Of a DNA stretch of 64,000 bases, positions 16,723-25,977 are shown one piece after another. The first letter of the stretch is position 1. The number at the start of each line of letters is the position of its first letter. A program made the translations under genes and the position numbers. The stretch is from positions 162,527 to 226,526 of the forward strand of contig NZ_RQXT01000004.1 in assembly GCF_003863365.1 (NCBI RefSeq), in the 5' to 3' direction. The notes under the pieces were generated by a model. It was given only the letters and a program-made list of their open reading frames with translations. It did not search any database and had not been told where the DNA came from. The stretch is from Mesorhizobium tamadayense (lineage in GTDB: Bacteria; Pseudomonadota; Alphaproteobacteria; Rhizobiales; Rhizobiaceae).

Positions 16723-19212
16723 ATGAGTATCGGCGGCAGTACGGGATCGGCGAGCCGATCTGAAGGCGGCCACACGAGATCGAGGACGAAGCCGGCATCG
16801 GCGCGGGACCTGCGCTTCCGACGCCTATCCCCGCGCATTGTTTGCACGAGCCTGGTGTCGTGGTTGCTGCTAGGGATCTACCGCGGCGTCATCGTCGATC
16901 CGCAACCGGCATTTCAGGGTGTTCTGGCGTCCATCCCTGCGGGATTGGCGGCGAGCTATTACGACCTGATCCTTATCGCATCGCTGACGGCGGCAACGCT
17001 GGTCCTGCTCTTCCTCGCAAAGCCAAGCCGGCTCGCATCCGCGGCGATCGTCTTGCTTTTCTATCTCGTCGTCGCCGTGTCGCTGGCCTGGGGCTTTGCC
17101 AATATCAACCTTGTCAAGATGCTGGGCGAGCCGTTTACCTTCCAGTGGCTGGTCTATGGTGACTTTTTGCAGAATGCCGACGCCAAAAGCGCGATGGGCG
17201 ACGCCCTCAACGTTAGGGATGCAGCGATCCTTTTCGGGTCCATCATTCTGGTGCTGGTCCTCGGTTACGCTGCAGGCAGGTTGTGCCAGCGGCTGAGTTC
17301 CGCGGGTCGCAAAGCGTTTCTCGTCGCGTTGGTTCTGGGCGTTGGCGCAGGCCTGGCCGGCAGCGGCTATCATGTGCGCGCCCAGGCGCTGCCGGCGTCC
17401 AAGATCGACAATCCGATCGTGTATTTCGTTCAGTCGGCGTGGTTCAGCTCGACGCCGGTGACGTTTGCGATGAGCGCCGCCAGCAATGATCCCGATGTCG
17501 CCAGCGTCGGGGAGCGTCCGGCGGAAACGTCAAGTTTTAAGGCGCCGGCACCAAATCCGGTCAAGAACGTGCTGATCTTCATGATGGAGTCGGTGCCGTC
17601 GAAATACGTCGAGACCTTTGGCGGCCAGTATCCGGTCACGCCGAACATAAAGAGCTATGCGGCCGGTTCCATTCGGTTCGACAAGATCTATGCGCATGCG
17701 CCTTCCACGCACTACTCGATCTTCTCGTTGCTGACCTCGATGTACAACGACATCTCATTCTATGGGATGACCGCCAAATATCCGTATCTGCCGCTGGACA
17801 CGATCTCCAACACGCTGTCCAGGCACAATTTTCGCACCGGCTTCTTCTGGAGCGCGGATTCCCGTTTCCAGCGGGTGGACGAGTTTCTGCTCAACAAGGG
17901 ACTGGACGTCATCCAGGATTATCGGGGGCAGAAATGCGCCACCCCGACCTTCAAGCTCAGCTCCGAGCAGTGGAAGAACATGGACTACAACAGCGATCTG
18001 TGCACCGCACAGTCGATCATCGAGTGGATGAACAAGGATTCGCAGAAGCCGTTCTTCGGCATAATGTTCACGGCGATGACCCATTATCCGTACATCACCG
18101 GCAGCCCGATGTTCTCGAAGATGGTGCCTTCCGCCAAGGACATTGGGCCGGTGCGCTACGTCGATGACGAAAAGTTCAATGCCTATCTCAACGCCTTGAA
18201 GGTCGGCGATGCCGCGTTCGGTGAAATCCTTGAATCGCTGAAACAGTCCGGCAAGCTCGATTCGACGCTGGTCGTCGTCCTTGGCGATCATGGCGAGGCG
18301 TTCGGCGAGCATGGCGACTACATCCATGCCACCGCGATCTACGACGAGAACGTCCACATCCCGCTGATCATGATCAACAAGCACCTTTTTCATGGCGAGG
18401 TCGCGCATCCGGTTGGCGGCATCATCGATGTCGCTCCGACGATCATGGATATACTGGGATTGCCGTTGCCGCAGCAGTGGCAAGGACGCAGCCTGTTCAG
18501 CGAGCAACGGCCAGACAAGACCTTCTTCTTCAATCCCTGGGCCGGCTCCTTGCTCGGCTATCGCGAGAATGATCGAAAGGTGATTTTCAATGCCACCACC
18601 GGCAAGGTCGAGGAATACGACCTCAAGGCCGACCCCGGCGAAAGGACGAACCTTTTCAATGAGAGCTCGAGCGATCGAACGACCCTGCTGCAGCCGATCT
18701 CCGGATGGGTGCAGTCGCAAAAGCGGCGCGTAGCCACCCTTGTCGGCAACGCTGCCCAGGACGCAGGGCACTGCAGCGCCACAAGCTTGGAGATCGACGC
18801 GGCCGGCACCGATTACCAGGGGGCGCCTCACTTCGAGGTTTTCGCGGACGGCAAACGTCTTGCCGAAATCGCCGTCCAGGGCAAGCACAGCGCAGCGTCG
18901 ACGGCCGAAGCCCGCGTGGCGGAACTGACGGAGGCGGCCATCGGCGCGCAGCCGTTCCGCATCGACCTCAGCGGCGTGCCCAACCCGAAATCGATCGAAG
19001 TGCGCTATGTCAACGACCAGTGGGCCGGAGACGGCTTACCCGGCGATCGCAACCTGTTCATCAAGAGCATCAAGGTGAACGGGCAGTTGGTGCCCAACGG
19101 CAAGCTGCACGTCGACGAGCAATCCCACGGCTACACCGACGACAGCGGGACCGCCATGTACACCAACGGCTCTCTTTGGGTCAGCGGACCGTTTATCGAA
19201 GGATGCATGTAG
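16723..19212 (+). CDS. Membrane sulfatase-fold transferase (MdoB/LtaS-like phosphoglycerol/phosphoethanolamine transferase)
   Basis: About 829 residues from ATG 16723 (TTG 16666 would add 19). The N-terminal 230 residues carry about five hydrophobic helices. A large alkaline phosphatase/sulfatase-fold domain then faces the periplasm: N-V-L-I-F-M-M-E-S-V-P-S near 280 gives the metal-binding E. H-A-P-S-T-H-Y-S near 330 holds the nucleophile Thr in place of the Cys/Ser of true sulfatases, and V-V-L-G-D-H-G-E-A-F-G-E-H-G near 525 gives the remaining ligands. A non-catalytic C-terminal region (about 660-829) is unusual for MdoB. The Thr nucleophile points to transfer of phosphoglycerol or a similar group onto a periplasmic glycan. 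Confidence 0.8.
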   Translation: MSIGGSTGSASRSEGGHTRSRTKPASARDLRFRRLSPRIVCTSLVSWLLLGIYRGVIVDPQPAFQGVLASIPAGLAASYYDLILIASLTAATLVLLFLAKPSRLASAAIVLLFYLVVAVSLAWGFANINLVKMLGEPFTFQWLVYGDFLQNADAKSAMGDALNVRDAAILFGSIILVLVLGYAAGRLCQRLSSAGRKAFLVALVLGVGAGLAGSGYHVRAQALPASKIDNPIVYFVQSAWFSSTPVTFAMSAASNDPDVASVGERPAETSSFKAPAPNPVKNVLIFMMESVPSKYVETFGGQYPVTPNIKSYAAGSIRFDKIYAHAPSTHYSIFSLLTSMYNDISFYGMTAKYPYLPLDTISNTLSRHNFRTGFFWSADSRFQRVDEFLLNKGLDVIQDYRGQKCATPTFKLSSEQWKNMDYNSDLCTAQSIIEWMNKDSQKPFFGIMFTAMTHYPYITGSPMFSKMVPSAKDIGPVRYVDDEKFNAYLNALKVGDAAFGEILESLKQSGKLDSTLVVVLGDHGEAFGEHGDYIHATAIYDENVHIPLIMINKHLFHGEVAHPVGGIIDVAPTIMDILGLPLPQQWQGRSLFSEQRPDKTFFFNPWAGSLLGYRENDRKVIFNATTGKVEEYDLKADPGERTNLFNESSSDRTTLLQPISGWVQSQKRRVATLVGNAAQDAGHCSATSLEIDAAGTDYQGAPHFEVFADGKRLAEIAVQGKHSAASTAEARVAELTEAAIGAQPFRIDLSGVPNPKSIEVRYVNDQWAGDGLPGDRNLFIKSIKVNGQLVPNGKLHVDEQSHGYTDDSGTAMYTNGSLWVSGPFIEGCM

Positions 19213-19239
19213 GGCAGGCATCGGCGGCAGCGCTTCGCT

Positions 19240-20223
19240 TTACTGCTTCCCCTCCGGCCGCCATTCCTGCCGGTACCAGTCGACGAACTTCGCCAGTCCT
19301 TCCTCGATCGGCACTTTCGGCTTGAAGCCGAAGTCGCGCTCCAGCGCGCTAGTGTCGGCATAGGTCTTCTCGACCTCGCCGGGCTGCATGGGCAGGTTTT
19401 CGCGGATCGCCTTGACGCCGAGCAGCCGTTCCAGCGTCTCGATAAAGCGGCCGAGATGCACCGGCTGGCTGTTGCCGATGTTGTAGATCCTGTGGCGTTC
19501 GCCGCCGGCCGCCGGCGGCTTGTCGAGAACCGCGATGATGCCGTCGACGATGTCGTCGACATAGGTGAAGTCGCGCCACATCTCGCCATGGTTGAAGACG
19601 CGGATCGGCTGGCCGGCCAGCATCGCCTCGGTGAAGATCCAGGCGGCCATGTCCGGGCGCCCCCAGGGTCCGTAGACGGTGAAGAAGCGCAGTCCGGTCT
19701 GCGGCAGGCCAAAGAGATGCGAATAGGTCGAGCTGATCAGTTCGTCGGCCTTCTTGGTCGCCGCGTAGATCGACACCGGATTGTCGACGCGGTCGGTTTC
19801 AGCGAACGGCACCTTGGTGTTGCCGCCATAGACCGAGCTCGAAGAGGCATAGACCAGATGCTTGATTTCGGGCGATGCGCGGCAGAGTTCCAGCACCTCC
19901 AGATGGCCGGCGATGTTGGCGTGGATATAGGCACGCGGATTTTCGAGCGAATAGCGCACGCCCGCTTGGGCGCCGAGATGAACGATGCCGCTCACCGGCG
20001 TTCCCTTGAGCTTCGCCGCCAGCGCGCTCGGCTCGGCGATGTCGAGTTGATGGAATGAAAACCCCTTTTGGCCGGAAAGTCTGGCCAGCCGCGCCGCCTT
20101 CAACGCCGGATCGTAATAGGCGTTCATGCTGTCGACGCCGACAACGGCGTCGCCGCGCGCGAGCAGGCGCTGGCAGACATGGCTGCCGATGAACCCGGCG
20201 GCTCCGGTCACGAGGATGGTCAT
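19240..20223 (-). CDS. lpsL: UDP-glucuronate 4-epimerase (NAD-dependent SDR)
   Basis: ATG 20223 gives a 327-residue protein starting M-T-I-L-V-T-G-A-A-G-F-I-G-S-H, the NAD-binding G-x2-G-x2-G. The catalytic S-S-S-S-V-Y-G-G and Y-A-A-T-K-K supply Ser, Tyr and Lys. N-A-Y-Y-D-P-x-L-K near residue 29 and R-F-F-T-V-Y-G-P-W-G-R-P-D-M are hallmarks of the UDP-glucuronate 4-epimerase group (LpsL/CapI) rather than GalE. The product UDP-galacturonate feeds lipopolysaccharide core or capsule in rhizobia. It is last in a three-gene minus-strand operon behind a polyprenyl-phosphate glycosyltransferase (31 bp gap) and a flippase-like protein, a sensible chain for lipid-linked galacturonate. Confidence 0.85.
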   Translation of the reverse strand: MTILVTGAAGFIGSHVCQRLLARGDAVVGVDSMNAYYDPALKAARLARLSGQKGFSFHQLDIAEPSALAAKLKGTPVSGIVHLGAQAGVRYSLENPRAYIHANIAGHLEVLELCRASPEIKHLVYASSSSVYGGNTKVPFAETDRVDNPVSIYAATKKADELISSTYSHLFGLPQTGLRFFTVYGPWGRPDMAAWIFTEAMLAGQPIRVFNHGEMWRDFTYVDDIVDGIIAVLDKPPAAGGERHRIYNIGNSQPVHLGRFIETLERLLGVKAIRENLPMQPGEVEKTYADTSALERDFGFKPKVPIEEGLAKFVDWYRQEWRPEGKQ

Positions 20224-20254
20224 GCGCGGACCTCGGGTGAGGGCAGGGGCGGGA

Positions 20255-21340
20255 TCATTTCCGTCGCGGGCCTTTCTTGGCTTCCGCGGGCGGGCTCGGC
20301 CGGCGCCAGCCATCGCCTTCGCCATGCGCGGGCTGCGGGCGCGCCACATAGGCCAGCGCGCCGTTCGATTCGAAATAGACGCGCGACAGCATCTCGGCGA
20401 GCACCCCCGACGTCACCGCCTGCAGCCCGGCGATAACCAGGAAGAAGCCGGTGAACAGCATCGGACGCGTTCCGATATCCTGTCCGAAAAACACCTTCAG
20501 GGCAAATAGATAGGCCAAGATCAGCGAACCGAGCACGCCGAGCACGATGCCGATGCCGCCGAAGAAATGGCCGGGCCTAGTGCGGTAGCGCATGAAGAAG
20601 AACATGAAGACGAGGTCGAGCACCACGCGGAAGGTGCGCGAGATGCCATATTTCGACTGGCCGTGGATGCGGGCGTGATGCGTCACCACTTCCTGGGCGA
20701 TGCGGCGCGGCGTCGTCACCGTCGCCAGCCAGGCCGGGATGAAGCGGTGCATTTCGCCGTAGAGCCTGACGCTGCGGATGACGCTGCCGCGGAAGACCTT
20801 CAGGCTGCAGCCATAGTCCTTCAGCCGCACGCCGGTGACACGCGCGATCAGCGAGTTGGCGATGCGTGACGGCAGCCGGCGCATCCAGAAACCTTCCTGG
20901 CGATCCTTGCGCCAGCCGGCAACGAGGTCGAGATCCTCGGTCAGCAGGCGATAGACCATGCGCGGTATGTCGAACGGGTCGTTCTGCAGGTCGCCGTCGA
21001 GCGTTGCGATGACGTCGCCGCGGGCGATGTCGAGGCCGGCCTGCATGGCGGCGGTCTGCTTGTAGTTGCGGACCAGCTCGACGGCATGCACATGCGGGCC
21101 GTATTGCGCCGCGAGCCGGCGGATCTCGTTCGACGTGGCGTCGGTGCTGCCGTCGTCCACCAGCACCACTTCCCAGGGCTGGCTGTAATTCTCCATCGCC
21201 TGGTGGATGCGCACGAGCAACGGCTCGACATTGTCGGCCTCGTTGTACATCGGAACGACGATGGAAAGCTTGTGCTCGGGCATGACCGCGCCGGCGGGCA
21301 GTCCCGATTGAGGAATGGGAAGCATGTCCATGGTGGTCAT
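20255..21340 (-). CDS. Polyprenyl-phosphate glycosyltransferase, GT2 family (DPM1/ArnC/RgtE-like)
   Basis: ATG 21340 overlaps the upstream stop as ATGA; an internal ATG at 21331 has better ribosome-site spacing (AAGGAA) and is the alternative. The 361-residue protein has K-L-S-I-V-V-P-M-Y-N-E, L-V-D-D-G-S-T-D and T-L-D-G-D-L-Q-N-D-P of family 2, then two C-terminal membrane helices (about 265-340), the layout of dolichol/undecaprenyl-phosphate sugar transferases. Next to a UDP-glucuronate 4-epimerase, a role like RgtE, which makes polyprenyl-phosphate galacturonate for lipopolysaccharide decoration in Rhizobium, is a reasonable inference. Glucose or aminoarabinose donors cannot be excluded. 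Confidence 0.8.
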   Translation of the reverse strand: MTTMDMLPIPQSGLPAGAVMPEHKLSIVVPMYNEADNVEPLLVRIHQAMENYSQPWEVVLVDDGSTDATSNEIRRLAAQYGPHVHAVELVRNYKQTAAMQAGLDIARGDVIATLDGDLQNDPFDIPRMVYRLLTEDLDLVAGWRKDRQEGFWMRRLPSRIANSLIARVTGVRLKDYGCSLKVFRGSVIRSVRLYGEMHRFIPAWLATVTTPRRIAQEVVTHHARIHGQSKYGISRTFRVVLDLVFMFFFMRYRTRPGHFFGGIGIVLGVLGSLILAYLFALKVFFGQDIGTRPMLFTGFFLVIAGLQAVTSGVLAEMLSRVYFESNGALAYVARPQPAHGEGDGWRRPSPPAEAKKGPRRK

Positions 21341-22287
21341 TTCCTTGCGGGTCTCGTGGCCGGGTCCTCCGGCGCCGTTGATTTGGAGGGAAACAGCCAG
21401 GCGATCGCGCCGGTGGCGACGGCCGAGCAGAGGATGAAGAGATGCAGCGCCAGCGCCGCCTGCAGGCCGTCCTTCATGGCGATGCCGGAATAGAGCAGCG
21501 CCGCCGCCGCACCCGCCTCGTAAGTGCCGAAGCCGGCGACGCCCTGCACCGGCAGGATGGCGGCGGCCTCGGCCCCGACGGCGCCGGGAAAGGCGCTCTG
21601 GAAGGAGGTGCCGAGCAGCATGGCGAGCAACCATCCCTGCACGGCAAGCTTCAACGTCCAGTTGGCCACCGTCCACCACCAGCCGTAGCGGGAGCGTCCC
21701 GTGGCCTCGGTGAAGATGTCGCGCAGCTTGCCGAGCTTCGAGACGATGCTGCCGCGCCCGGCCCAGTCGTGCGGCGCGCGCGCCCAGCGCGGCAGATACC
21801 AGGCGACGGCAACCAGCGCCGCGATGCCGGCTGCCCGTAGCGCCGGATGGAGGCTCGGCCAGACCAGGCAGGCGAGCACGCCGACGACGAAGGCGTCCTG
21901 CAACCTGAACCACAAGAGCGAGGCGCCGGCGCGTACGATCGAGATGCCGAACACCTTCCGCAAAAGCAGCGGGAAGGCGGTCTCGCCGCCGCGGAACGGC
22001 ACCACGTTGATCATGGCGTTGTGGATCAGGATGACGCGCAGGCAGGCGCCGAAGCGGCCGTTCACCTCGTCGCGGAACTCATCGCAGACCCGCAGCGCGC
22101 GCAGCACATAGGTGACGAACAGCGCCACCGTCACCGCCGCGAACGCGCCGGGCGTGATGCTGGCGAAGGCGTCGCCCACCATCTTCCAGCGCGAGTCGCC
22201 GGCAAGCCATGCCAGCAGCGCCAGGGTGATGATTATCGAGAATGCTCGCTTCAACCAAGTCTCCGAATGGCGTATCGACCGCCGCAT
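21337..22287 (-). CDS. Flippase-like integral membrane protein (lysylphosphatidylglycerol synthetase TM region/UPF0104 type)
   Basis: ATG 22287 is chosen; a TTG at 22368 would add 27 polar residues. The 316-residue protein is highly hydrophobic with about seven or eight helices. It carries the family signs N-V-V-P-F-R-G-G-E near residue 95 and G-V-A-G-F-G-T-Y-E-A-G-A-A near residue 248, which match the two conserved P-x2-G-G-E and G-x-G-x-(Y/F)-E loops of this group. Such proteins sit beside GT2 polyprenyl transferases in many bacteria and are proposed lipid or lipid-sugar flippases. Stop and next start overlap by four bases, supporting tight coupling with the glycosyltransferase. Confidence 0.75.
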   Translation of the reverse strand: MRRSIRHSETWLKRAFSIIITLALLAWLAGDSRWKMVGDAFASITPGAFAAVTVALFVTYVLRALRVCDEFRDEVNGRFGACLRVILIHNAMINVVPFRGGETAFPLLLRKVFGISIVRAGASLLWFRLQDAFVVGVLACLVWPSLHPALRAAGIAALVAVAWYLPRWARAPHDWAGRGSIVSKLGKLRDIFTEATGRSRYGWWWTVANWTLKLAVQGWLLAMLLGTSFQSAFPGAVGAEAAAILPVQGVAGFGTYEAGAAAALLYSGIAMKDGLQAALALHLFILCSAVATGAIAWLFPSKSTAPEDPATRPARK

Positions 22288-22651
22288 TCCGGGTAATTGC
22301 TTCGATTTCGAAATCCGCCGCGCGGCCGGGGATCGCTCTACGTCGCCGGTTCTATTGCCGGGTTCCAACAGCTTTGCGGGGGCGCCAAAATTCTGAGCCT
22401 TGCCTGGCCTGCGGCCCGTTCAACGTTTCTGCTCCATCATAAGCGGCCGATCCTATAGACCAGCGGCTTGCTCAAATCCACAAGCTTGGCGCGGCCGCGA
22501 TCCCCGTCCGCAGGCGATCCTGCCTCGCCGCGACGGCAAGGTTGACAGCGTTCCTCGAGCCGCAGTTAATATCACGCGGGGGCGGTAACTGCATGTTGGG
22601 ATCGAAGGCCCAACCTGAGTGGTGACGCCAGATCGAAAGGCGACATCCGAC

Positions 22652-23239
22652 ATGTTATCGCTCATCATGCCTGCAGCTCTAAAAATATCGCCATCCAAAC
22701 CAGCAAGGGGCGTGAGGCGCCACCGGTCTGCGCGGCGCGCCGGCCTGATGCTGCTCCTCCTCTGCGGCGGCGTGACGCCGACCGGCATCGCTCACGCAGC
22801 CGGCGCTCAGTCCCCCGCGGCGGCACAGGCGGTCACCACGCCGACGGCGTTTGAACTGCAGTTGTTCTATGCCGACCGCACCTGGAACTGGGAGGACGGA
22901 GCCGCCTATTTCGCGCAGGACAGGCGCATGCGGGCCTGGACGTCCAAGCCTGATTCAATTTCCGTCGCCGAAGGCACATGGCATCTCAGCAATGACGGCA
23001 AGATGTGCATGGAGCTCGTCTGGCGGTCCTCGGCCTATGCCGCGAAACCCATTCGCACCTGTTTCAGCCATCGCGTCCGGGATGGGAAAGTCGAGCAGCG
23101 TAAGGATCCGGATGGCCGGTGGTACAGCTTCAGGCACCCTTCGGAGAAGCCGGCGGACGAACTCAAGAAAATTCAGGCGGGCGATACCAGGAGCGCCGAT
23201 TTCGAAAAGGCCCAGAAATTGGTCGATTCCAAGAGCTAA
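22652..23239 (+). CDS. DUF995-type secreted protein
   Basis: ATG 22652 follows GAAAGG; an upstream GTG (22619) is possible. The 195-residue product has an unusually long, arginine-rich signal region (R-R-H-R-S-A-R-R-A-G-L-M-L-L-L-L-C) with cleavage near A-H-A-A-G. The mature part shows the DUF995 pattern E-L-Q-L-F-Y-A-D-R-T-W-N-W-E-D-G-A-A-Y-F, then an aromatic-rich W-H-L-S-N-D-G-K-M-C-M and the C-F-S-H partner cysteine. DUF995 proteins are common secreted proteins of Rhizobiales without known activity. It stands alone, divergent from the flippase operon and convergent with galE, and is followed directly by a palindromic repeat. Confidence 0.7.
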   Translation: MLSLIMPAALKISPSKPARGVRRHRSARRAGLMLLLLCGGVTPTGIAHAAGAQSPAAAQAVTTPTAFELQLFYADRTWNWEDGAAYFAQDRRMRAWTSKPDSISVAEGTWHLSNDGKMCMELVWRSSAYAAKPIRTCFSHRVRDGKVEQRKDPDGRWYSFRHPSEKPADELKKIQAGDTRSADFEKAQKLVDSKS

Positions 23240-23342
23240 AGCATGTCTCCCGAAAGTGTGCAGCGGTTTCGGGACAAAGACATGCTTAAAATCAAAGACC
23301 TAAAGCATGTCGCGTGAAAAAGCATTCACGCGACCTGCTTTA
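23240..23342. repeat. Double-hairpin AAAGCATGTC intergenic repeat
   Basis: Two palindromes lie in tandem between convergent genes. AGCATGTC (23240-23247) pairs with GACATGCT (23279-23286), with CCGAAA/TTTCGG nested inside. TAAAGCATGTCGCGTGAA (from 23301) pairs with TTCACGCGACCTGCTTTA (23325-23342). Both arms start with TAAAGCATGTC, so this looks like a two-unit mobile palindromic repeat. It may stop transcription from both sides. Confidence 0.7.
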
Positions 23343-23363
23343 GAGGCTCGCTGAGGAGAGCCC

Positions 23364-24500
23364 TCATCCCAACCCAGCGAGCCCGCGCCCCGACACATTA
23401 CTCACAGGGACGACTGCCAGCCTTGCCGGCTGACGTTTTTTCGCGGCGTCCGCGCCGCGCGGCGCGCGCTTTGCGCGCGAAGCGGTGGCGGGCGCGTTGA
23501 AAGACATTGGCGTCGAGGCCGCAGCAAGCCCGAAGAATGGCGCTGCCGTCCTGACGATGGTGTCGATGTCGGAATTTTCCGCCACGAAGCCCAGCGTCTC
23601 GCGCGCCAGGCCGGGATCGGCAAAAAGCCCGGCCGGGTCGCCGGGCCGGCGCGGCTTGTACGTGACCGGAACGGACCGCGACGTGATGCGCCCGACAGCC
23701 TCGAGGATCTCCTTGATCGAAACGCCCCGGCCGGTGCCGAGATTGACCGCGAGGCTCTCGCCCCCCGCTTCCAGATGCATCAGCGCCTTGACATGCGCGC
23801 GGGCGAGATCGCTGACATGGATGTAGTCGCGCACGCAGGTGCCGTCCGCCGTCTCGTAGTCGGCGCCGAAGACCTCGATCGTCTCGATCATCCCGGACGC
23901 CGCCATCAGCACGCGGGGGATGAGGTGGGTTTCGGGCGTATGCCACTCGCCGAGCTCGCCTTCGGGATCGGCGCCGCAGGCGTTGAAGTAGCGAAGGATC
24001 GCGTAATTCATCCCATAGGCCGAGGCATAGTCCCTGATGATCTCTTCGCCCATCAGCTTGCTGCGGCCATAGGGGCTGATCGGCTTCTGCGGGCAGGCCT
24101 CGCTCACCGGCAGTGCTTCCGGCACGCCGTAGGTCGCGCAGCTCGAGGAGAAGATCACCTTATCGATGCCGTTTGCCCGCGCCGCATCAAGCACGGCGAT
24201 CGTGCCGCCGACATTGGTCGAGTAATAATCCGCCGGCTCGCTGACCGACTCGCCGACATAGGCAAGGGCGGCGAAGTGGACGATCGCCTGCGGTCTGTAG
24301 GTGTCGATCGCCCGCTGCAATGCTTCACGGTCGCGGATGTCGCCGACGACCAGCGGCCCCCAGGCGACGGCTTTCTCGTTGCCGCGGCTCAAATTGTCGT
24401 AGACCACCGGCAGGTAGCCTGCAGCCGACAGCAGCTTGCAAGCATGGCTGCCGATGAAGCCGGCGCCACCCGTCACCAGAACGGGGCGGCGGGTCGTCAT
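23364..24500 (-). CDS. galE: UDP-glucose 4-epimerase
   Basis: ATG 24500 overlaps the stop of the upstream decarboxylase gene (ATGA). The 378-residue protein has [13 protein letters not shown], the S-S-S-C-A-T-Y-G motif with the catalytic Ser/Thr, Y-G-R-S-K with Tyr and Lys, and Y-F-N-A-C-G-A, all typical GalE. It interconverts UDP-glucose and UDP-galactose. The last 50 residues ([10 protein letters not shown] and onward) are a basic, low-complexity extension beyond the usual 330 residues and may be a recent read-through addition. Together with uxs it supplies sugar nucleotides for the surface polysaccharide genes nearby. Confidence 0.88.
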   Translation of the reverse strand: MTTRRPVLVTGGAGFIGSHACKLLSAAGYLPVVYDNLSRGNEKAVAWGPLVVGDIRDREALQRAIDTYRPQAIVHFAALAYVGESVSEPADYYSTNVGGTIAVLDAARANGIDKVIFSSSCATYGVPEALPVSEACPQKPISPYGRSKLMGEEIIRDYASAYGMNYAILRYFNACGADPEGELGEWHTPETHLIPRVLMAASGMIETIEVFGADYETADGTCVRDYIHVSDLARAHVKALMHLEAGGESLAVNLGTGRGVSIKEILEAVGRITSRSVPVTYKPRRPGDPAGLFADPGLARETLGFVAENSDIDTIVRTAAPFFGLAAASTPMSFNAPATASRAKRAPRGADAAKKRQPARLAVVPVSNVSGRGLAGLG

Positions 24501-25555
24501 GCCGTTGCCTCCCTGACGGATGCGTGGACGCTGCGCGGAACGACAAACCGGCGGCCGCCCAGGAGGGCGTCGAAATAGGCCGTGGTATTGGCGAGCCCTT
24601 CGCTCAGCGCCACCTTCGGCTCCCAGCCGAGATGCTGCCTGGCAAAGGAGATATCGGGCTTGCGCTGCCTGGGGTCGTCGACCGGCAACGGCCTGTGCAC
24701 GATGCGCGAGGGTGAATTCGTATAGTCGATGACCAGCTCGGCCAATTCCATGATGGTGAACTCGACGGGATTGCCGAGATTGACCGGGTGCTGGGGTGCC
24801 GCCGCGGCGTTCATCAGGCGCACGAAGCCTTCGATCAGGTCGTTGACGAAGCAAAAGGAGCGCGTCTGCGCGCCGCTGCCATAGACGGTGATGTCGTCGC
24901 CGCGCAGCGCCTGGACGATGAAGTTCGACACCACGCGGCCGTCGTCGGGCTGCATGCGCGGGCCATAGGTATTGAAGATGCGCGCGACGCGGACATCGAT
25001 GCCGTATGTCCGCGAGTAATCGAAGAACAGCGTCTCGGCCGAGCGCTTGCCCTCATCGTAGCAGGAGCGCGGGCCGTGCGTGTTGACGTTGCCGAAGTAG
25101 CCTTCCGGCTGCGGATGCACCAGCGGATCGCCGTAGACTTCGGAGGTCGAGGCCTGGAAGATCTTGGCGTTATGGCGCCGGGCGAGCTCCAAAAGGTTGA
25201 TCGAGCCCAGCACGCTGGTCTTGAAGGTGTGGATCGGATCGGCCTGGTAGTGAGGCGGAGAGGCGGGGCAGGCGAGGTTGTAGATCTCATCCACGGCGAA
25301 GTCCGCCGGCAGTTCGTCGACGATGTCGTGCTTGATGCAGGTGAAGGAGGCGTCGCGCGCTATGGCGGCAAGATTGTATTTTTTGCCGGTGTGGAAATTG
25401 TCCAGCGCGATGACCTCATATCCATCGGATACGAGTCTTTGGCACAGATGAGAGCCTAAAAATCCCGCTCCGCCGGCGACCAGAGCGCGCCCACGATCGG
25501 CACGCCTCCGCCCCGGGTTGGTGCCCAGCTTCAGAACCTTGATGACCCTACCCAT
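24497..25555 (-). CDS. uxs: UDP-glucuronate decarboxylase (UDP-xylose synthase)
   Basis: ATG 25555 follows GAGGGCGGC; further in-frame starts lie at 25582 and 25603. The 352-residue protein shows [14 protein letters not shown], then the Uxs signatures [20 protein letters not shown] and S-C-Y-D-E-G-K-R, where Tyr and Lys are catalytic. [10 protein letters not shown] completes the pattern. It converts UDP-glucuronate to UDP-xylose in the cytoplasm. It is the first gene of a two-gene operon with galE, and competes with the UDP-glucuronate 4-epimerase at 19240-20223 for the same substrate. About 420 bp upstream is free of genes. Confidence 0.88.
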   Translation of the reverse strand: MGRVIKVLKLGTNPGRRRADRGRALVAGGAGFLGSHLCQRLVSDGYEVIALDNFHTGKKYNLAAIARDASFTCIKHDIVDELPADFAVDEIYNLACPASPPHYQADPIHTFKTSVLGSINLLELARRHNAKIFQASTSEVYGDPLVHPQPEGYFGNVNTHGPRSCYDEGKRSAETLFFDYSRTYGIDVRVARIFNTYGPRMQPDDGRVVSNFIVQALRGDDITVYGSGAQTRSFCFVNDLIEGFVRLMNAAAAPQHPVNLGNPVEFTIMELAELVIDYTNSPSRIVHRPLPVDDPRQRKPDISFARQHLGWEPKVALSEGLANTTAYFDALLGGRRFVVPRSVHASVREATA

Positions 25556-25977
25556 GCCGCCCTCATACCCGCACACACACATCACCCTTCCGGGCCGGGG
25601 CAACCGCGTTGCCCGACCAGGTGAAAATCACGGCGATCCCTCCGCATGCGCGGAATCGCCACAACCGATGTGTTTTTTATGAGTTCGCGGGGTCGTTGCC
25701 GTACGGCTTATTTGCTGCCGCTCAGCGTCCCTTTGCCCCTAAGTCGCGATCCACGAATATGGTTGCCACCACCGCGGACTGCTCGCCCAAATTGCACACC
25801 CAACACATACAAAGATATACCTAGGAACTGATTAGTCAACAAAATTAGCATTCTCTTAACCTAGCGCGTTTACGATTGGTTAATCTTACGGGGCAAGTCC
25901 GGCCGCTGCCGGGCGGCGGCGCTATCACCCGCCGGTTGCAGATTCCGGGAGGCAGCCAGCGCCGACGATCGTCATGT
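25556..25977. other. Intergenic region, promoter side of the uxs-galE operon
   Basis: No coding sequence is supported here. The stretch 25820-25890 is AT-rich for this genome (TTAGTCAACAAAATTAGC, GATTGGTTAATC) and probably contains the minus-strand promoter for uxs-galE. I could not assign -35 and -10 boxes with confidence. The right side ends at the terminator of the decayed gene at 25978-26483. Confidence 0.4.

Noticed and set aside
21341..21913. N-terminal extension of the polyprenyl-phosphate glycosyltransferase
   Set aside because: It overlaps the membrane protein gene in another frame, is Arg-rich and unlike any GT2 protein; the ATGA overlap fixes the start near 21340.
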